A stretch of 64,000 nucleotides of DNA from NCBI GenBank assembly GCA_031555955.1, contig JAVBTY010000065.1, positions 1 to 64,000 on the forward strand, read 5' to 3'. Shown one piece after another: positions 52,133-62,744 of this stretch (within the stretch, counting starts at the first letter, position 1; every line of letters starts with the position of its first letter). The translations under genes were made by a program, and so were the position numbers. Source of the DNA: Azoarcus sp031555955. GTDB lineage: Bacteria > Pseudomonadota > Gammaproteobacteria > Burkholderiales > Rhodocyclaceae. A model generated the notes under the pieces. The model saw nothing but the letters and a program-made list of their open reading frames with translations. It was not told the origin of the DNA and did no database searches.

Positions 52133-53158
52133 ATGGACCATCCTGCTTCATCCGCCGCCAGTCCCACCGCCATACCGCCGCACCGGATCATTCCCATCGC
52201 ATCCGCACCGGCATCGCCGCGCCCGCTGCAGCGCCGCCGCCGCGGGTTCCAGATCGCATTCTTCACCATCTTCGTACTGGCGCCGGTGCTCAACCTGTTC
52301 CGCTACGACCTGGAGGCCGGCCACGCCTGGCTGCTGGGCATGCCGTGGCGGCTCGGGCTGGACGACTTTCTGGCCGGAAACATCGGCGCGGCCGAAGCGG
52401 GCGCCAACGTGCTGCTGCGCCTGTTCGTGCCCCTGTTTGGCGGCGCGGCCCTTTTCCTGTGGGGCGCATGGAAATGGGGACGGCTTTACTGCGGCTGGCT
52501 GTGCCCACATTTTTCCGTGGTGGAAACCATCAACTCCCTGATGCTGCGCGCCTCGGGCAAACCCAGTATCTGGGAAAAACAGCCAGTGACGCCGTGGCGT
52601 CCCGATGGCACGAAGCGGCGCATTGATGGGCGCTGGTGGGCGCTGGTTTTGCCCGCGGCTGCCGCTTTCGCCTTCCTGTGGGCTGTTGTTTTTCTTACCT
52701 ACCTTCAGCTGCCTGCCGATGTTTACACGCGTCTGATCACCGGAACGCTCAGCCGGGGGCAGAAAATATTTCTCACCGCTGCAACCACTGTCATAACCGC
52801 CGAATTCCTTTTCGCACGCCACCTTTTCTGCCGCTTCGCCTGCGCCGTCGGGCTGTTTCAAAGCCTGGTGTGGATGAACAACCGCAAGGCCATGGTCGTC
52901 GGCTTCACCCGCACACGCGCGGCCGACTGTGCAAGCTGCCTGCCGGAAAAACAGTCCGCCTGCGACGCCGTCTGCCCGATGCGGCTGACGCCGCGCAACA
53001 TCAAGCGCCACATGTTCACCTGCACGCAATGCGCGCAATGCATCGACGCCTGCGGAGAGGCCCAGGCGACAAACCCGGAAGGCCCGCTGCTCTCCTGGGT
53101 GGAAGGCGAAGCGGCGCAGCGCAACGAAGCCGGATTCCGCGCCGGACGGGAGCCCTGA
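52133..53158 (+). CDS. CcoG/NapH-like membrane polyferredoxin in the nor cluster
   Basis: A 341-residue inner-membrane iron-sulfur protein. A Pro-rich basic start (residues 1-37) precedes membrane segments near 38-56, 95-112, 168-190 and 213-230. Two cysteine pairs sit at the membrane edge: Cys120/Cys124 (CGWLCPH) and Cys233/Cys237 (CRFACAVG). Two further 4Fe-4S motifs follow: Cys266, 269, 277, 281 and Cys297, 300, 303, 307. It resembles CcoG/RdxA, which helps cbb3 oxidase assembly, and NosR/NapH. Placed between norQ and norD, it probably serves NOR maturation or electron supply; this is inference. Confidence 0.82.
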   Translation: MDHPASSAASPTAIPPHRIIPIASAPASPRPLQRRRRGFQIAFFTIFVLAPVLNLFRYDLEAGHAWLLGMPWRLGLDDFLAGNIGAAEAGANVLLRLFVPLFGGAALFLWGAWKWGRLYCGWLCPHFSVVETINSLMLRASGKPSIWEKQPVTPWRPDGTKRRIDGRWWALVLPAAAAFAFLWAVVFLTYLQLPADVYTRLITGTLSRGQKIFLTAATTVITAEFLFARHLFCRFACAVGLFQSLVWMNNRKAMVVGFTRTRAADCASCLPEKQSACDAVCPMRLTPRNIKRHMFTCTQCAQCIDACGEAQATNPEGPLLSWVEGEAAQRNEAGFRAGREP

Positions 53159-53162
53159 CGCC

Positions 53163-55061
53163 ATGGAAGAAGCCGTCGGCAAACTGTGGCACCGTTTCGT
53201 TACCCGCGCATCGGGAACCAGCCATCCCGACGCCGCCGTGACGCTGAAGGAGATTGAACGCACCGCTGGCGTGCTGTTCCGCGCGCTTGGCGGCGACGGC
53301 GGACTGCGTCTGGCCGCCGCCACCAGCGATGTTCACGGCGCCCGCCGCAGCCTGCTTGCCCGCCTGGCCGGAAGCGGCGAAAAAACCGCGCGCGCGCGCA
53401 TGGACGACGCCACGCTGCGGCTGCCGCCACGGATCGACGTTTTTCCGCAGCGCGCGCTCAACCGCGACCTGTATCTGTGGCTGGCCGCCCTTGCCGCCTC
53501 TTCCGCCCTGAGCGAAGGAGACGAAACCCTGCCCTTTTCATCCGCCGGAAGCGGACGGGATTCAGGACAGGATGCCGAGCTGCGCCACAACCAGCGCGCC
53601 ACGCTGCACGTCCTGCGCACATGGCCGGGATTTTCCGGCCGCTACCGCCGTCTGGTCGCCGCGACACTTGCCGCCCGCCTGAATCCGGCCCGGCTTCCGC
53701 CCGCCGAAGCCGCACGCGAACACGCCTTGCGCCGCGCGCTGGAAGAACCCGGCAGCGTCGCCAGCCTGCCCGCCGTACCGCGCAATGCACCGCCAGCCAT
53801 GCCCATCCCCCTCTGGCTCGCGGCGGCGGCCAGTCTGCCCCCCGGATCGGTGCGGACACATTCCGATGAGCACACCCCCGCATCCTCGAAAGACGGGGAG
53901 GAAGAGAAACTCGCCCACCGGGCCGAACGGATCGAGGCGCCGGAAAAAAAACACGGCCTTCTGCTGCCGTTTCGCGCCGAAAGCCTGCTTTCCGTCGCCG
54001 AATTCATCAAGGTCGACCGCAGCGTCGACGATGACGATGACCCCAACGCCGCCGCGGCCGCCTCCAATCTCGACCAGCTTGCGCTCACCGACAGCAAGGA
54101 TCGCGTCGCCTCGAAAATCCGCTTCGACCTCGATCTGCCCTCCGCCGCCGAGGACGATCTCGTACTGGGCGACGGCATTCCCCTGCCGGAATGGGATTAC
54201 CGCAAACGCCTGCTGCGGCCGGATTACGTCCGGATCATCGAACTGGTCGCCAACGCGAACGATCCACGCGCCGCGCCATCGCCCCTGCCCGAACGCCTGC
54301 GCCGCAGCGCGCGCCGCCTGCGCCAGCAGTTCGCCGCGCTGCAGCCCGGGCGGCGCTGGCTCAAGGCGCAGCCGGACGGCTCCGAACTGGATATCGACGC
54401 AACCGTGCGCGCCGCCACCGACCGCGCCTGCGGCCGCCACCCCTCGGAGCAGCTCTACCTCTCCCTGGAACGGCGCGAGCGCGACCTCGCCTGCCTTGCG
54501 CTAGCCGATCTCTCGCTCTCGACCGACGCCTGGGTTTCCGATACCGCGCGCGTCATCGACGTTATCCGCGACGCCCTGCTGCTTTTCGGCGAAGCGCTCA
54601 CCGCCACCGGCGACCGCTTCGCGCTGTGCGGCTTTTCATCAGTCCGGCGCGGCAACGTCCGCTTTCACTACTTCAAGCATTTCAACGAACGCTTCAACGA
54701 CCGCGTGCGCGGCCGCGTCATCGCGATCCGCCCCGGCTACTACACCCGCCTGGGCGCGGCCATCCGCCGCGCGAGCACGCTGCTCGAAGCGCAGACAGCC
54801 GCACGGCGCATCCTGCTGATCCTCTCGGACGGCAAACCAAACGACCTCGACCTGTACGACAGCCGTTATGGCATCGAGGACACCCGCATGGCGGTAATCG
54901 AGGCGCGCCGCCTCGGGCTGGTGCCCTTCTGCGTCACCATCGACCGCGAAGGCGCCAGCTATCTGCCGCATATCTTCGGCCCCGCCGGTTTCGCCGTCAT
55001 CCGCAAGGCTGAAGAACTGCCCGCCCGCCTGCCCCTGTTTTACGCCCAGATCACGAGGTGA
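53163..55061 (+). CDS. norD: NorD, VWA-domain nitric oxide reductase activation protein
   Basis: A 632-residue cytoplasmic protein that pairs with NorQ to mature NorB. The long N-terminal region is variable, with an acidic stretch (near 290) and many Ala/Arg residues. The C-terminal third is a von Willebrand A domain with a metal-ion-dependent site DLSLS at residues 449-453 and LILSDGKPNDLDLYD later. It starts 4 bp after the polyferredoxin stop and ends 4 bp before the regulator. The arrangement norQ-(polyferredoxin)-norD is tight throughout. Confidence 0.92.
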   Translation: MEEAVGKLWHRFVTRASGTSHPDAAVTLKEIERTAGVLFRALGGDGGLRLAAATSDVHGARRSLLARLAGSGEKTARARMDDATLRLPPRIDVFPQRALNRDLYLWLAALAASSALSEGDETLPFSSAGSGRDSGQDAELRHNQRATLHVLRTWPGFSGRYRRLVAATLAARLNPARLPPAEAAREHALRRALEEPGSVASLPAVPRNAPPAMPIPLWLAAAASLPPGSVRTHSDEHTPASSKDGEEEKLAHRAERIEAPEKKHGLLLPFRAESLLSVAEFIKVDRSVDDDDDPNAAAAASNLDQLALTDSKDRVASKIRFDLDLPSAAEDDLVLGDGIPLPEWDYRKRLLRPDYVRIIELVANANDPRAAPSPLPERLRRSARRLRQQFAALQPGRRWLKAQPDGSELDIDATVRAATDRACGRHPSEQLYLSLERRERDLACLALADLSLSTDAWVSDTARVIDVIRDALLLFGEALTATGDRFALCGFSSVRRGNVRFHYFKHFNERFNDRVRGRVIAIRPGYYTRLGAAIRRASTLLEAQTAARRILLILSDGKPNDLDLYDSRYGIEDTRMAVIEARRLGLVPFCVTIDREGASYLPHIFGPAGFAVIRKAEELPARLPLFYAQITR

Positions 55062-55065
55062 TGCC

Positions 55066-55824
55066 ATGTCCGCCCCCAGCACGCGCTGCCCGCTCTCTCT
55101 TCGTGACGAAGAAAACAGCGCCGCCATGCCGGCGGAAACCGGTCGCCTGTGCCAGCTGCTCTCCCAGGCGCCGCTGTTCGCCGATCTTGCCGATGACGAA
55201 ATCGCCCGTTTCATTCCCGGCGTGCGCGAGCTGCCCGCCGCCAAGGGCGACATCCTGTTTCACCGCGGCGACCCCTGCAACGGCTTCCACCTGATTCTGG
55301 AAGGACAGGTCAAGCTCGCCTTCCTGTCGCCAGACGGGCACGAAAAAGTGATCGAAATCCTGCGCCCCGGGCAGAGTTTCGGCGAAGCCGTCATGTTCGT
55401 GGACAAACCCTACATGGTGATGGCGCAGGCGCTCATGGAAAGCCGCCTGCTGCACATTTCCCAGCAGGTCGTGTTCGAGGAAATGGACCGCGATCCGCAG
55501 TTCTGCCGCAAGATCATCGCCGGCCTGTCGCGGCGGCTGCACCAGCTCATCGCCGACGTTGAAAGCTACTCCCTGCGCAGCGGCCGCGACCGTGTGGTCG
55601 GCTACCTGCTGCGCGAAGAAGAGCAGACAGGCGAACCGGCGCTCCAGGGCCGCGTCACCATCCGTCTGCCCACCAGCAAAAGCACCATCGCCTCGCGCCT
55701 GAATCTGACGCAGGAACACTTCTCACGCATCCTGCATGATCTGATCGCCGCCGACCTGATCGAAGTCCAAGGCCGCACCATCCACATCCCCGACATCGCA
55801 AGGCTGCGCGAAAGCCTCGGGTAA
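55066..55824 (+). CDS. Crp/Fnr-family regulator (DNR/NNR-like)
   Basis: A 252-residue regulator. A cNMP-type sensor domain (about 35-150, FHRGDPCNGFHLILEGQVKL) is followed by a helix-turn-helix Crp domain (about 170-245, with PTSKSTIASRLNLTQEHFSRIL as recognition region). There is no N-terminal cysteine cluster of the FNR 4Fe-4S type, so it belongs with the DNR/NnrR-like NO-responsive group. Position at the end of the nor cluster and the TTGAT-N4-ATCAT site ahead of norC support control of NO reduction. The start ATG follows GAGGTGATGCC. Confidence 0.9.
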   Translation: MSAPSTRCPLSLRDEENSAAMPAETGRLCQLLSQAPLFADLADDEIARFIPGVRELPAAKGDILFHRGDPCNGFHLILEGQVKLAFLSPDGHEKVIEILRPGQSFGEAVMFVDKPYMVMAQALMESRLLHISQQVVFEEMDRDPQFCRKIIAGLSRRLHQLIADVESYSLRSGRDRVVGYLLREEEQTGEPALQGRVTIRLPTSKSTIASRLNLTQEHFSRILHDLIAADLIEVQGRTIHIPDIARLRESLG

Positions 55825-55929
55825 TGTCCCGCCCCACCGCTGCGTGAGCCTGGCCGGGACGGCGGCCGGGGTATTCAGGGCGTCAGGCCGGCTCAACGGA
55901 AACCCGCACGGCAACAGGGCCCGGAGGGG

Positions 55930-57372
55930 TTATTGATAACGCTCCCCACGCTCCCGCCGCTCTTCACGCAGCCGTTCCCTGAATTCGCGCAGGCGCGCAT
56001 CGACTGCGGACAGGTCGTAGAAATCGCCATCGCCCGCCTTGCGCGCCAGTTCAAGCTGTTCGATCGCTCCCGGCAAGCTGCCCTGCAGCATGTAAACCTC
56101 GGCTTGCGCGCGGTGCTGTGCGGCGCGCCTGCCCTGGCTCGCACTGGCGCGCGCAAGCAGTTCCCACAGGCGTGCATCCTCACCATTCTCCTGTAACGCC
56201 TGGCGCAGTCCGGTTATCGCATCGGTGGACTGGTTGGCGAGTATCCGGGCATCGGCGAGCGCGTAGCGCAGGCTGTCATTGCCAGGAAATTTTTTTCGCG
56301 CCTCCTCAAGCTGCGTCACCGCGCCAGCAGGGTCGTTGCGCGCAATGCGGATTTCTGCCGCGAGCATGTCGACAAAGGCCGAAGGCGGCGCATCGCGGCG
56401 CAGGATTGCGAGGTTCGCTTCAGCGTCATCAAGGCGGTTTGCGCGCAACTGCGCGCGCGCCAGGCCATAACGGGCCGCACGGTCCTGCGGAGAACGGGCC
56501 AGCAGGGTTTCCATCTTCCGCACCGCGTCCGCCGGGGCATCGGCCTGCGCCCGCAGTTTTGCGCGCATCAGGCCGAAATCATCCGAATCCGGCACCTGCC
56601 GGTAGTGCATCGACGAGGCACGGTTTTCCATATCGGCGATCCGCTCCGTCGTCAGCGGGTGGGTGCGCAGATAAACCGGCGCGTTGTTTTCATACAGACG
56701 GCTGGCGCGCTGCAGGCGCTCGAAAAATCCGGGCATGCCGCGCACGTCGAAACCGGCGCCCTCCAGCGTCTGCAGGCCGAGCCGGTCGGCCTCGCGCTCA
56801 AAGTCGCGCGAATAGCCCAGCTGTGTCTGCAGCGCCCCGGCCTGCCCGGCTGCGATCGCCGCTTCGCTTACCTGCGAATTGCTGCGCGCGGCCAGCACCG
56901 CCACCAGCAGCGATGCCAGCATGAGCATGCCGCTCTGGCTCTGGTGGCCAACGAGCTGAGCAATATGGCGCTGGGTAACGTGGGCGATTTCGTGGCCGAG
57001 TACCGAGGCCAGTTCAGATTCGCTCTCGGTGGCGAGCAGCAGCCCGGTATGCACGCCGATATGGCCGCCCGGCAGGGCGAAGGCGTTGAGCGTGTTGTCC
57101 CTGACCACGAAAAAATCAAAATTCTGCTGCGGGCTGGCGCTGGCCGCCACCAGGCGGCGGCCGAGCCGGTTCAGATAGCCTTCGACTTCGGCATCGTCCA
57201 GATAAGCCGCGTCGCGCCAGCGGATCTGGCGCATGATGTCCTCGCCCAGACGCCGTTCCGCCGCGGGCGACAGATCAGCCGCACCCACGTCGCCCAGATC
57301 GGGCAGACCGGCGGCATGGCCCGGGCTGGCCAGCGTAGCGCTAAGCAGGAAGGCAAGAAATTTTCGCATCAT
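55930..57372 (-). CDS. bepA: BepA/YfgC-like M48 metalloprotease with TPR repeats
   Basis: A 480-residue periplasmic protease/chaperone that helps LptD and BAM assembly in the outer membrane. A signal peptide (about 1-20) precedes an M48 domain with HEIAH (His127, Glu128, His131) and a third ligand at Glu192 in EREAD. The C-terminal half (about 250-480) is a set of TPR-like helices (ARYGLARAQLRANRLDDAEANLAIL). It is divergent from moaC. Close to the E. coli BepA length (487). Confidence 0.92.
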   Translation of the reverse strand: MMRKFLAFLLSATLASPGHAAGLPDLGDVGAADLSPAAERRLGEDIMRQIRWRDAAYLDDAEVEGYLNRLGRRLVAASASPQQNFDFFVVRDNTLNAFALPGGHIGVHTGLLLATESESELASVLGHEIAHVTQRHIAQLVGHQSQSGMLMLASLLVAVLAARSNSQVSEAAIAAGQAGALQTQLGYSRDFEREADRLGLQTLEGAGFDVRGMPGFFERLQRASRLYENNAPVYLRTHPLTTERIADMENRASSMHYRQVPDSDDFGLMRAKLRAQADAPADAVRKMETLLARSPQDRAARYGLARAQLRANRLDDAEANLAILRRDAPPSAFVDMLAAEIRIARNDPAGAVTQLEEARKKFPGNDSLRYALADARILANQSTDAITGLRQALQENGEDARLWELLARASASQGRRAAQHRAQAEVYMLQGSLPGAIEQLELARKAGDGDFYDLSAVDARLREFRERLREERRERGERYQ

Positions 57373-57453
57373 CGGGTGCTATGATACCGGCCCGCGCAGC
57401 CCCGTTCCCGCAGGGCGCGCATTTCCTGTATCTGCCTACTGTCAGCCCCTACG

Positions 57454-58002
57454 ATGACGCCACCGCAATCCCGATCCGGATCCCTGCCTGAGACCCCGCC
57501 TGAACCTGTCGCCACGCAGGCTTCCGCCCTGACCCATTTCGATGCGGCGGGACAGGCGCATATGGTCGATGTGGGCGGCAAGGCCGAAACCCGCCGCATC
57601 GCCATCGCGGCCGGACGCATTCTGATGCGGGCGGAAACCTTCGCCATGATCCAGGCGGGTGACGCAAAAAAAGGCGATGTGCTCGGCATCGCACGCATCG
57701 CCGCCATCCAGGGAGCCAAGCGCACCAGCGAACTGATCCCGCTATGCCACCCGATCCCGCTCACACGGGTCGCGGTGGAATTCGATGCGGATGCCGGTGC
57801 GAACGCCATCCTCTGCACCGCCACCGCCGAAACGGTGAACCGCACCGGCGTCGAAATGGAAGCGCTCACCGCCGTCAGCGTCGCCCTGCTCACCATTTAC
57901 GACATGTGCAAAGCCGTAGACCGCGGCATGCGCATGGACGGCATCCGGCTGCTGGAAAAGGAAGGCGGAAAATCCGGGTGCTGGCGCACTGCCGATATCT
58001 GA
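57454..58002 (+). CDS. moaC: cyclic pyranopterin monophosphate synthase
   Basis: A 182-residue enzyme that, with MoaA, turns a GTP-derived intermediate into cyclic pyranopterin monophosphate for molybdenum cofactor. The core from LTHFDAAGQAHMVDVGGKAET is typical, with KRTSELIPLCHPIPL and MEALTAVSVALLTIYDMCKA. The first 25 residues are a Pro/Ser-rich extension absent from most MoaC proteins, so an internal start is possible, though no better ATG exists. Other moa genes are outside the window. Confidence 0.94.
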   Translation: MTPPQSRSGSLPETPPEPVATQASALTHFDAAGQAHMVDVGGKAETRRIAIAAGRILMRAETFAMIQAGDAKKGDVLGIARIAAIQGAKRTSELIPLCHPIPLTRVAVEFDADAGANAILCTATAETVNRTGVEMEALTAVSVALLTIYDMCKAVDRGMRMDGIRLLEKEGGKSGCWRTADI

Positions 58003-58110
58003 ACTCTGCGCTTCCCTCTGTCCGGCGCCGCAGTTATGCATCATAAAAAACGCCAACAGCAATCCGGATCGCGCCCTTGCGGACACGCCCGTTCAGCCGC
58101 TACATCCCAG

Positions 58111-58144
58111 AAAAAATCCCCCACGGAACCATACGCGGGGGATT
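58111..58144 (-). terminator. intrinsic terminator of the PEP-CTERM gene
   Basis: Inverted repeat AATCCCCC (58115-58122) and GGGGGATT (58137-58144), loop of 14 bases. On the minus strand the second arm is followed by a run of T, 53 bp after the PEP-CTERM gene stop. On the plus strand there is no T-run, so it does not serve moaC. Confidence 0.8.
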
Positions 58145-58196
58145 GCCCTGTTTGCCTGAAACAGCCTGCCCGCCGACGGGGCCTGAAAGCTGTTTT

Positions 58197-58955
58197 TTAC
58201 GCCCTTCGGCGGCGGAGTGCGCCGAGCCCAACCAGGCCAAGGGAAAGAAGCACAAGAGAGGCGGGTTCTGGAAGCTGGGTCAGCACAATAGCGTCCTGGG
58301 TGTAGTTTCCGCTGCCGTCATGCAGGTAGGTCAGCCTGTAATTTCCGGTTTGGGGTCCGGAGCCCAGATTGGCCAGCCACTGGTTTGCCAGCAGCCCAAA
58401 ATCCGTATTCGCGGTGTTATTTCCAACCCTGAATCCCGTATCCGTTGTGCTGACCTGGTAGTGCCCAGAACTGTCCGGCGTTCCATATGCGATCGCCCAT
58501 ACGGCAACCTGAAAGGCGGCGGACTCCACCTGGGTGCTTACCGAGGAGTAAACCTCGTTGGCCAGGGTAATGATCTGGCTAACCCTTGCCGCGCCATCCG
58601 GGCGCAGCTGATCAAGCGCATTGGCCAGATCTCCCGCCGTACCTATGGTGTAAAAGAAGGAGCCGGTTTTCATCCAGTGGTAGATGTCCACGCACCATGC
58701 ATTGAACCGGCCCGCGGATGAAAAATCATGTCCGGTATCATTCGTGGTGAAGCTGAACCCACCTGCGGCCATCCACGCCAGATCCGCTGACGTATTGGGG
58801 TTGGGGGAAAACTGCCCCGACAGGTGCCCGACCGGCCCCGCGCCGAAATCGGCGTCCCCCCCCCGGGTAACGTAGATGGCTTCCGCGCTGGCCGGTGCGC
58901 TCAGCAGAGCTGCGCCCATCAGTGCGAAAGCGGCAACATAGTGTCTGATTTTCAT
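58197..58955 (-). CDS. PEP-CTERM sorting-domain exported protein with thioester-domain-like motifs
   Basis: A 252-residue exported protein. The signal peptide (about 1-24) ends in ASA, and the C-terminus is a PEP-CTERM tail: LPEPASLVLLSLG..., a hydrophobic helix and RRRRA, the target of exosortase. The mature region has the pattern Cys88 in NAWCVDIYHW and, 61 residues later, Gln149 in AAFQVAVWAI, which resembles the Cys and the TQxA Gln of thioester-forming adhesin domains. The family call beyond PEP-CTERM is mine and is not proven. No exosortase or PEP-CTERM polysaccharide locus is in the window; a terminator follows at 58111-58144. Confidence 0.8.
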   Translation of the reverse strand: MKIRHYVAAFALMGAALLSAPASAEAIYVTRGGDADFGAGPVGHLSGQFSPNPNTSADLAWMAAGGFSFTTNDTGHDFSSAGRFNAWCVDIYHWMKTGSFFYTIGTAGDLANALDQLRPDGAARVSQIITLANEVYSSVSTQVESAAFQVAVWAIAYGTPDSSGHYQVSTTDTGFRVGNNTANTDFGLLANQWLANLGSGPQTGNYRLTYLHDGSGNYTQDAIVLTQLPEPASLVLLSLGLVGLGALRRRRA

Positions 58956-59235
58956 ATATTCAATCCGCTTATCATGGTTTTCGTCTGACCTGCAGTCCGA
59001 TCTGGTACTTTACCCACATTACATCAGACAAAGGGACTACCGTTACCCTGTGAGAGTCTGACGATCATTCCACAAGGCAGAAAAGGAAAAATTTCACGGA
59101 CCGGGCGAAACACCGGAAGCCGTCCTTCGCCCGCACAGACGCGGGCATTACGTCTTTACCCCCTCTCTCCTCCGCACGCTCCAGCAGACGTTATGACGTG
59201 ACATCTCGTAACATCTCGCCCCCATCGGCACTCAA

Positions 59236-59502
59236 TCAGCGCCTGAGGTTTCCATGCGGAATTATTCTGGGCGTTCCGTTATCCGAACATGTGCAGGTGG
59301 GGTTCGAAGCATGTTTTGCGGAACCGGGGTAATAATCCTGGAACACATAGCCTGCTGTTTCACAGGCTGCGGCACAGGCATTCCGCTCCCGGGTCAGGGA
59401 GACGCAGGAAAACAGCAGCACGATTGCGACAAACGGCAAAAATATCCACCTGGCAATAAGTATGGTTATTGGGTCAGGATCCCTGGCGATAACATATGAC
59501 AT
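59236..59502 (-). CDS. small Cys-rich membrane or lipoprotein-like protein of unknown function
   Basis: An 88-residue protein. A hydrophobic segment (about 12-33) ends in LLFSC, which is close to a lipobox, and the rest is a Cys-rich tail (CAAACETAGYVF, NPTCTCSDNG). No family is recognised. The start is the ATG at 59502, as the open frame further upstream is not protein-like. It lies between the PEP-CTERM gene, 280 bp away with nothing seen in the gap except an ACATCTCG direct repeat near 59200, and thiC. A real gene is likely but not certain. Confidence 0.45.
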   Translation of the reverse strand: MSYVIARDPDPITILIARWIFLPFVAIVLLFSCVSLTRERNACAAACETAGYVFQDYYPGSAKHASNPTCTCSDNGTPRIIPHGNLRR

Positions 59503-59660
59503 GACTGCCCCCCCCCTTTCTGGCGGAAGAAACGCCGTATTTAACCTCCGGCGGGTCTCCTGCAAAGTCTGTCTGAAACCCGGTAAACCAGCAAGAAACA
59601 GGCGTATGCCAAGCAGAAACCTCCGCGCACAACTGTTTCACGGCCGGTTTGGGCAATCTT

Positions 59661-61592
<1,932 letters not shown>

Positions 61593-61637
61593 GATGTCTC
61601 CTGACTGGGGCAAGGCAAAAACGGGAAGAGAGCCGGG

Positions 61638-62504
61638 TCAGCCCCGGCCCGCGCGGCCATCCGGCCACAGGGCATGAAAGTGGTGCACCGGCCCGCAGCC
61701 GCCGCCCACGCCAAGCTCACTGGCGCGCGCGATCGCGCCCAGCAGCCACTGCCGCGCCTGGCGCACCGCCGCCTCAACCGGACGGAAACCGCCAGCATGC
61801 TGCGGCAGCAGCGCGGCAATAGCTGAGGACAGGCTGCAGCCGGTGCCGTGGGTATTTTTCGTGGCGATGCGCGGCGCGGGCATTTCGACCATGCGGTCAC
61901 CATCGAACAGCAGATCCACCATGTCGTTACCGGGCAGATGCCCGCCCTTGAGCAGCACCCAGCGCTCGCTCGAAACCGGCAGCAATTCGCGCAGCCGCTC
62001 CGCCGCCCGGTACATTTCCCTGACCGTTTCCGGCGCGCGCTGCTCCAGCAGCACCCCGGCTTCGGGCAGGTTGGGCGTAATCAGGAACGCCAGCGGGAAA
62101 AGTGCTTCGCGCAGCATGGCGATGGCGCTTGCGGCCAGCAGCGCATCGCCGCTTTTGGCCACCATCACCGGATCAAGCACGATATGGGCTGCCTGCCAGT
62201 GGGCCAGCCGGTCGGCCACCGCCGCAACCACTTCGCCGCTGCCGAGCATGCCAATCTTGGTGGCGTGGATCGTGATATCCGCAAACAGGGTATCGATCTG
62301 CAGGCGCAGAAAATCGGTGGGCGGCACATGCACGCCCGTTACGCCGCGCGTGTTCTGCGCGGTCAACGCCGCGATAACGCCGCAGCCGTAAGCGCCCAGC
62401 GCGGAAAACGCCTTGATGTCGGCAAGCACGCCCGCGCCGCCGCCCGGGTCGACGCCGGCGATGCTCAGGACATTAGGAACGGGAGATATGCTGGGCTGGC
62501 TCAT
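61638..62504 (-). CDS. thiD: hydroxymethylpyrimidine/phosphomethylpyrimidine kinase
   Basis: A 288-residue ribokinase-fold enzyme that phosphorylates HMP and HMP-phosphate. The N-terminal LSIAGVDPGGGAGVLADIKAFSALGAYG, the LVDPVMVAKSGD-like LDPVMVAKSGDALL, and NTHGTGCSLSSAIAALL motifs are present. Two residues in the first motif differ from the usual GxDSGGGAG (DP for DS), which may be tolerated. It is the first gene after the TPP riboswitch and precedes thiC. Confidence 0.95.
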   Translation of the reverse strand: MSQPSISPVPNVLSIAGVDPGGGAGVLADIKAFSALGAYGCGVIAALTAQNTRGVTGVHVPPTDFLRLQIDTLFADITIHATKIGMLGSGEVVAAVADRLAHWQAAHIVLDPVMVAKSGDALLAASAIAMLREALFPLAFLITPNLPEAGVLLEQRAPETVREMYRAAERLRELLPVSSERWVLLKGGHLPGNDMVDLLFDGDRMVEMPAPRIATKNTHGTGCSLSSAIAALLPQHAGGFRPVEAAVRQARQWLLGAIARASELGVGGGCGPVHHFHALWPDGRAGRG

Positions 62505-62509
62505 GATGC

Positions 62510-62592
62510 GTTTCCCTACGCCGGTGCGAACCGGATCAGGTTGTAAGGGACTCTCTCAGCCCAACGCCACCACCGGCGCGGGCACCCCTAAC
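62510..62592 (-). ncRNA. TPP riboswitch (THI element)
   Basis: On the minus strand the leader reads GGGGTGCC, then GGGCTGAGA, a P3-like stem, ACCTGATCCGG and GTAGGGA, the conserved TPP-riboswitch core (TPP-binding CUGAGA and ACCUGAU bulges). It lies immediately 5' of thiD. Thiamin pyrophosphate binding would reduce expression of thiD-thiC. Confidence 0.95.
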
Positions 62593-62744
62593 GGCAAGGG
62601 TTCGCACGATACTGGATGCCGCCATGGCAGGCAAGGCCGCGCGGGGCCAACCCCACCACTCCGGGAATGCCACCAGGTTCAGAATATGTTCAAGAAATCC
62701 GGCGGCATGCCGAAACAGGAAGATAACGCCCCCGGACCGTCGCC

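Noticed and set aside
59195..59220. Direct repeat ACATCTCG twice, 2 bp apart
   Set aside because: Too short and without context; chance is likely. No CRISPR-like spacing anywhere in the window.
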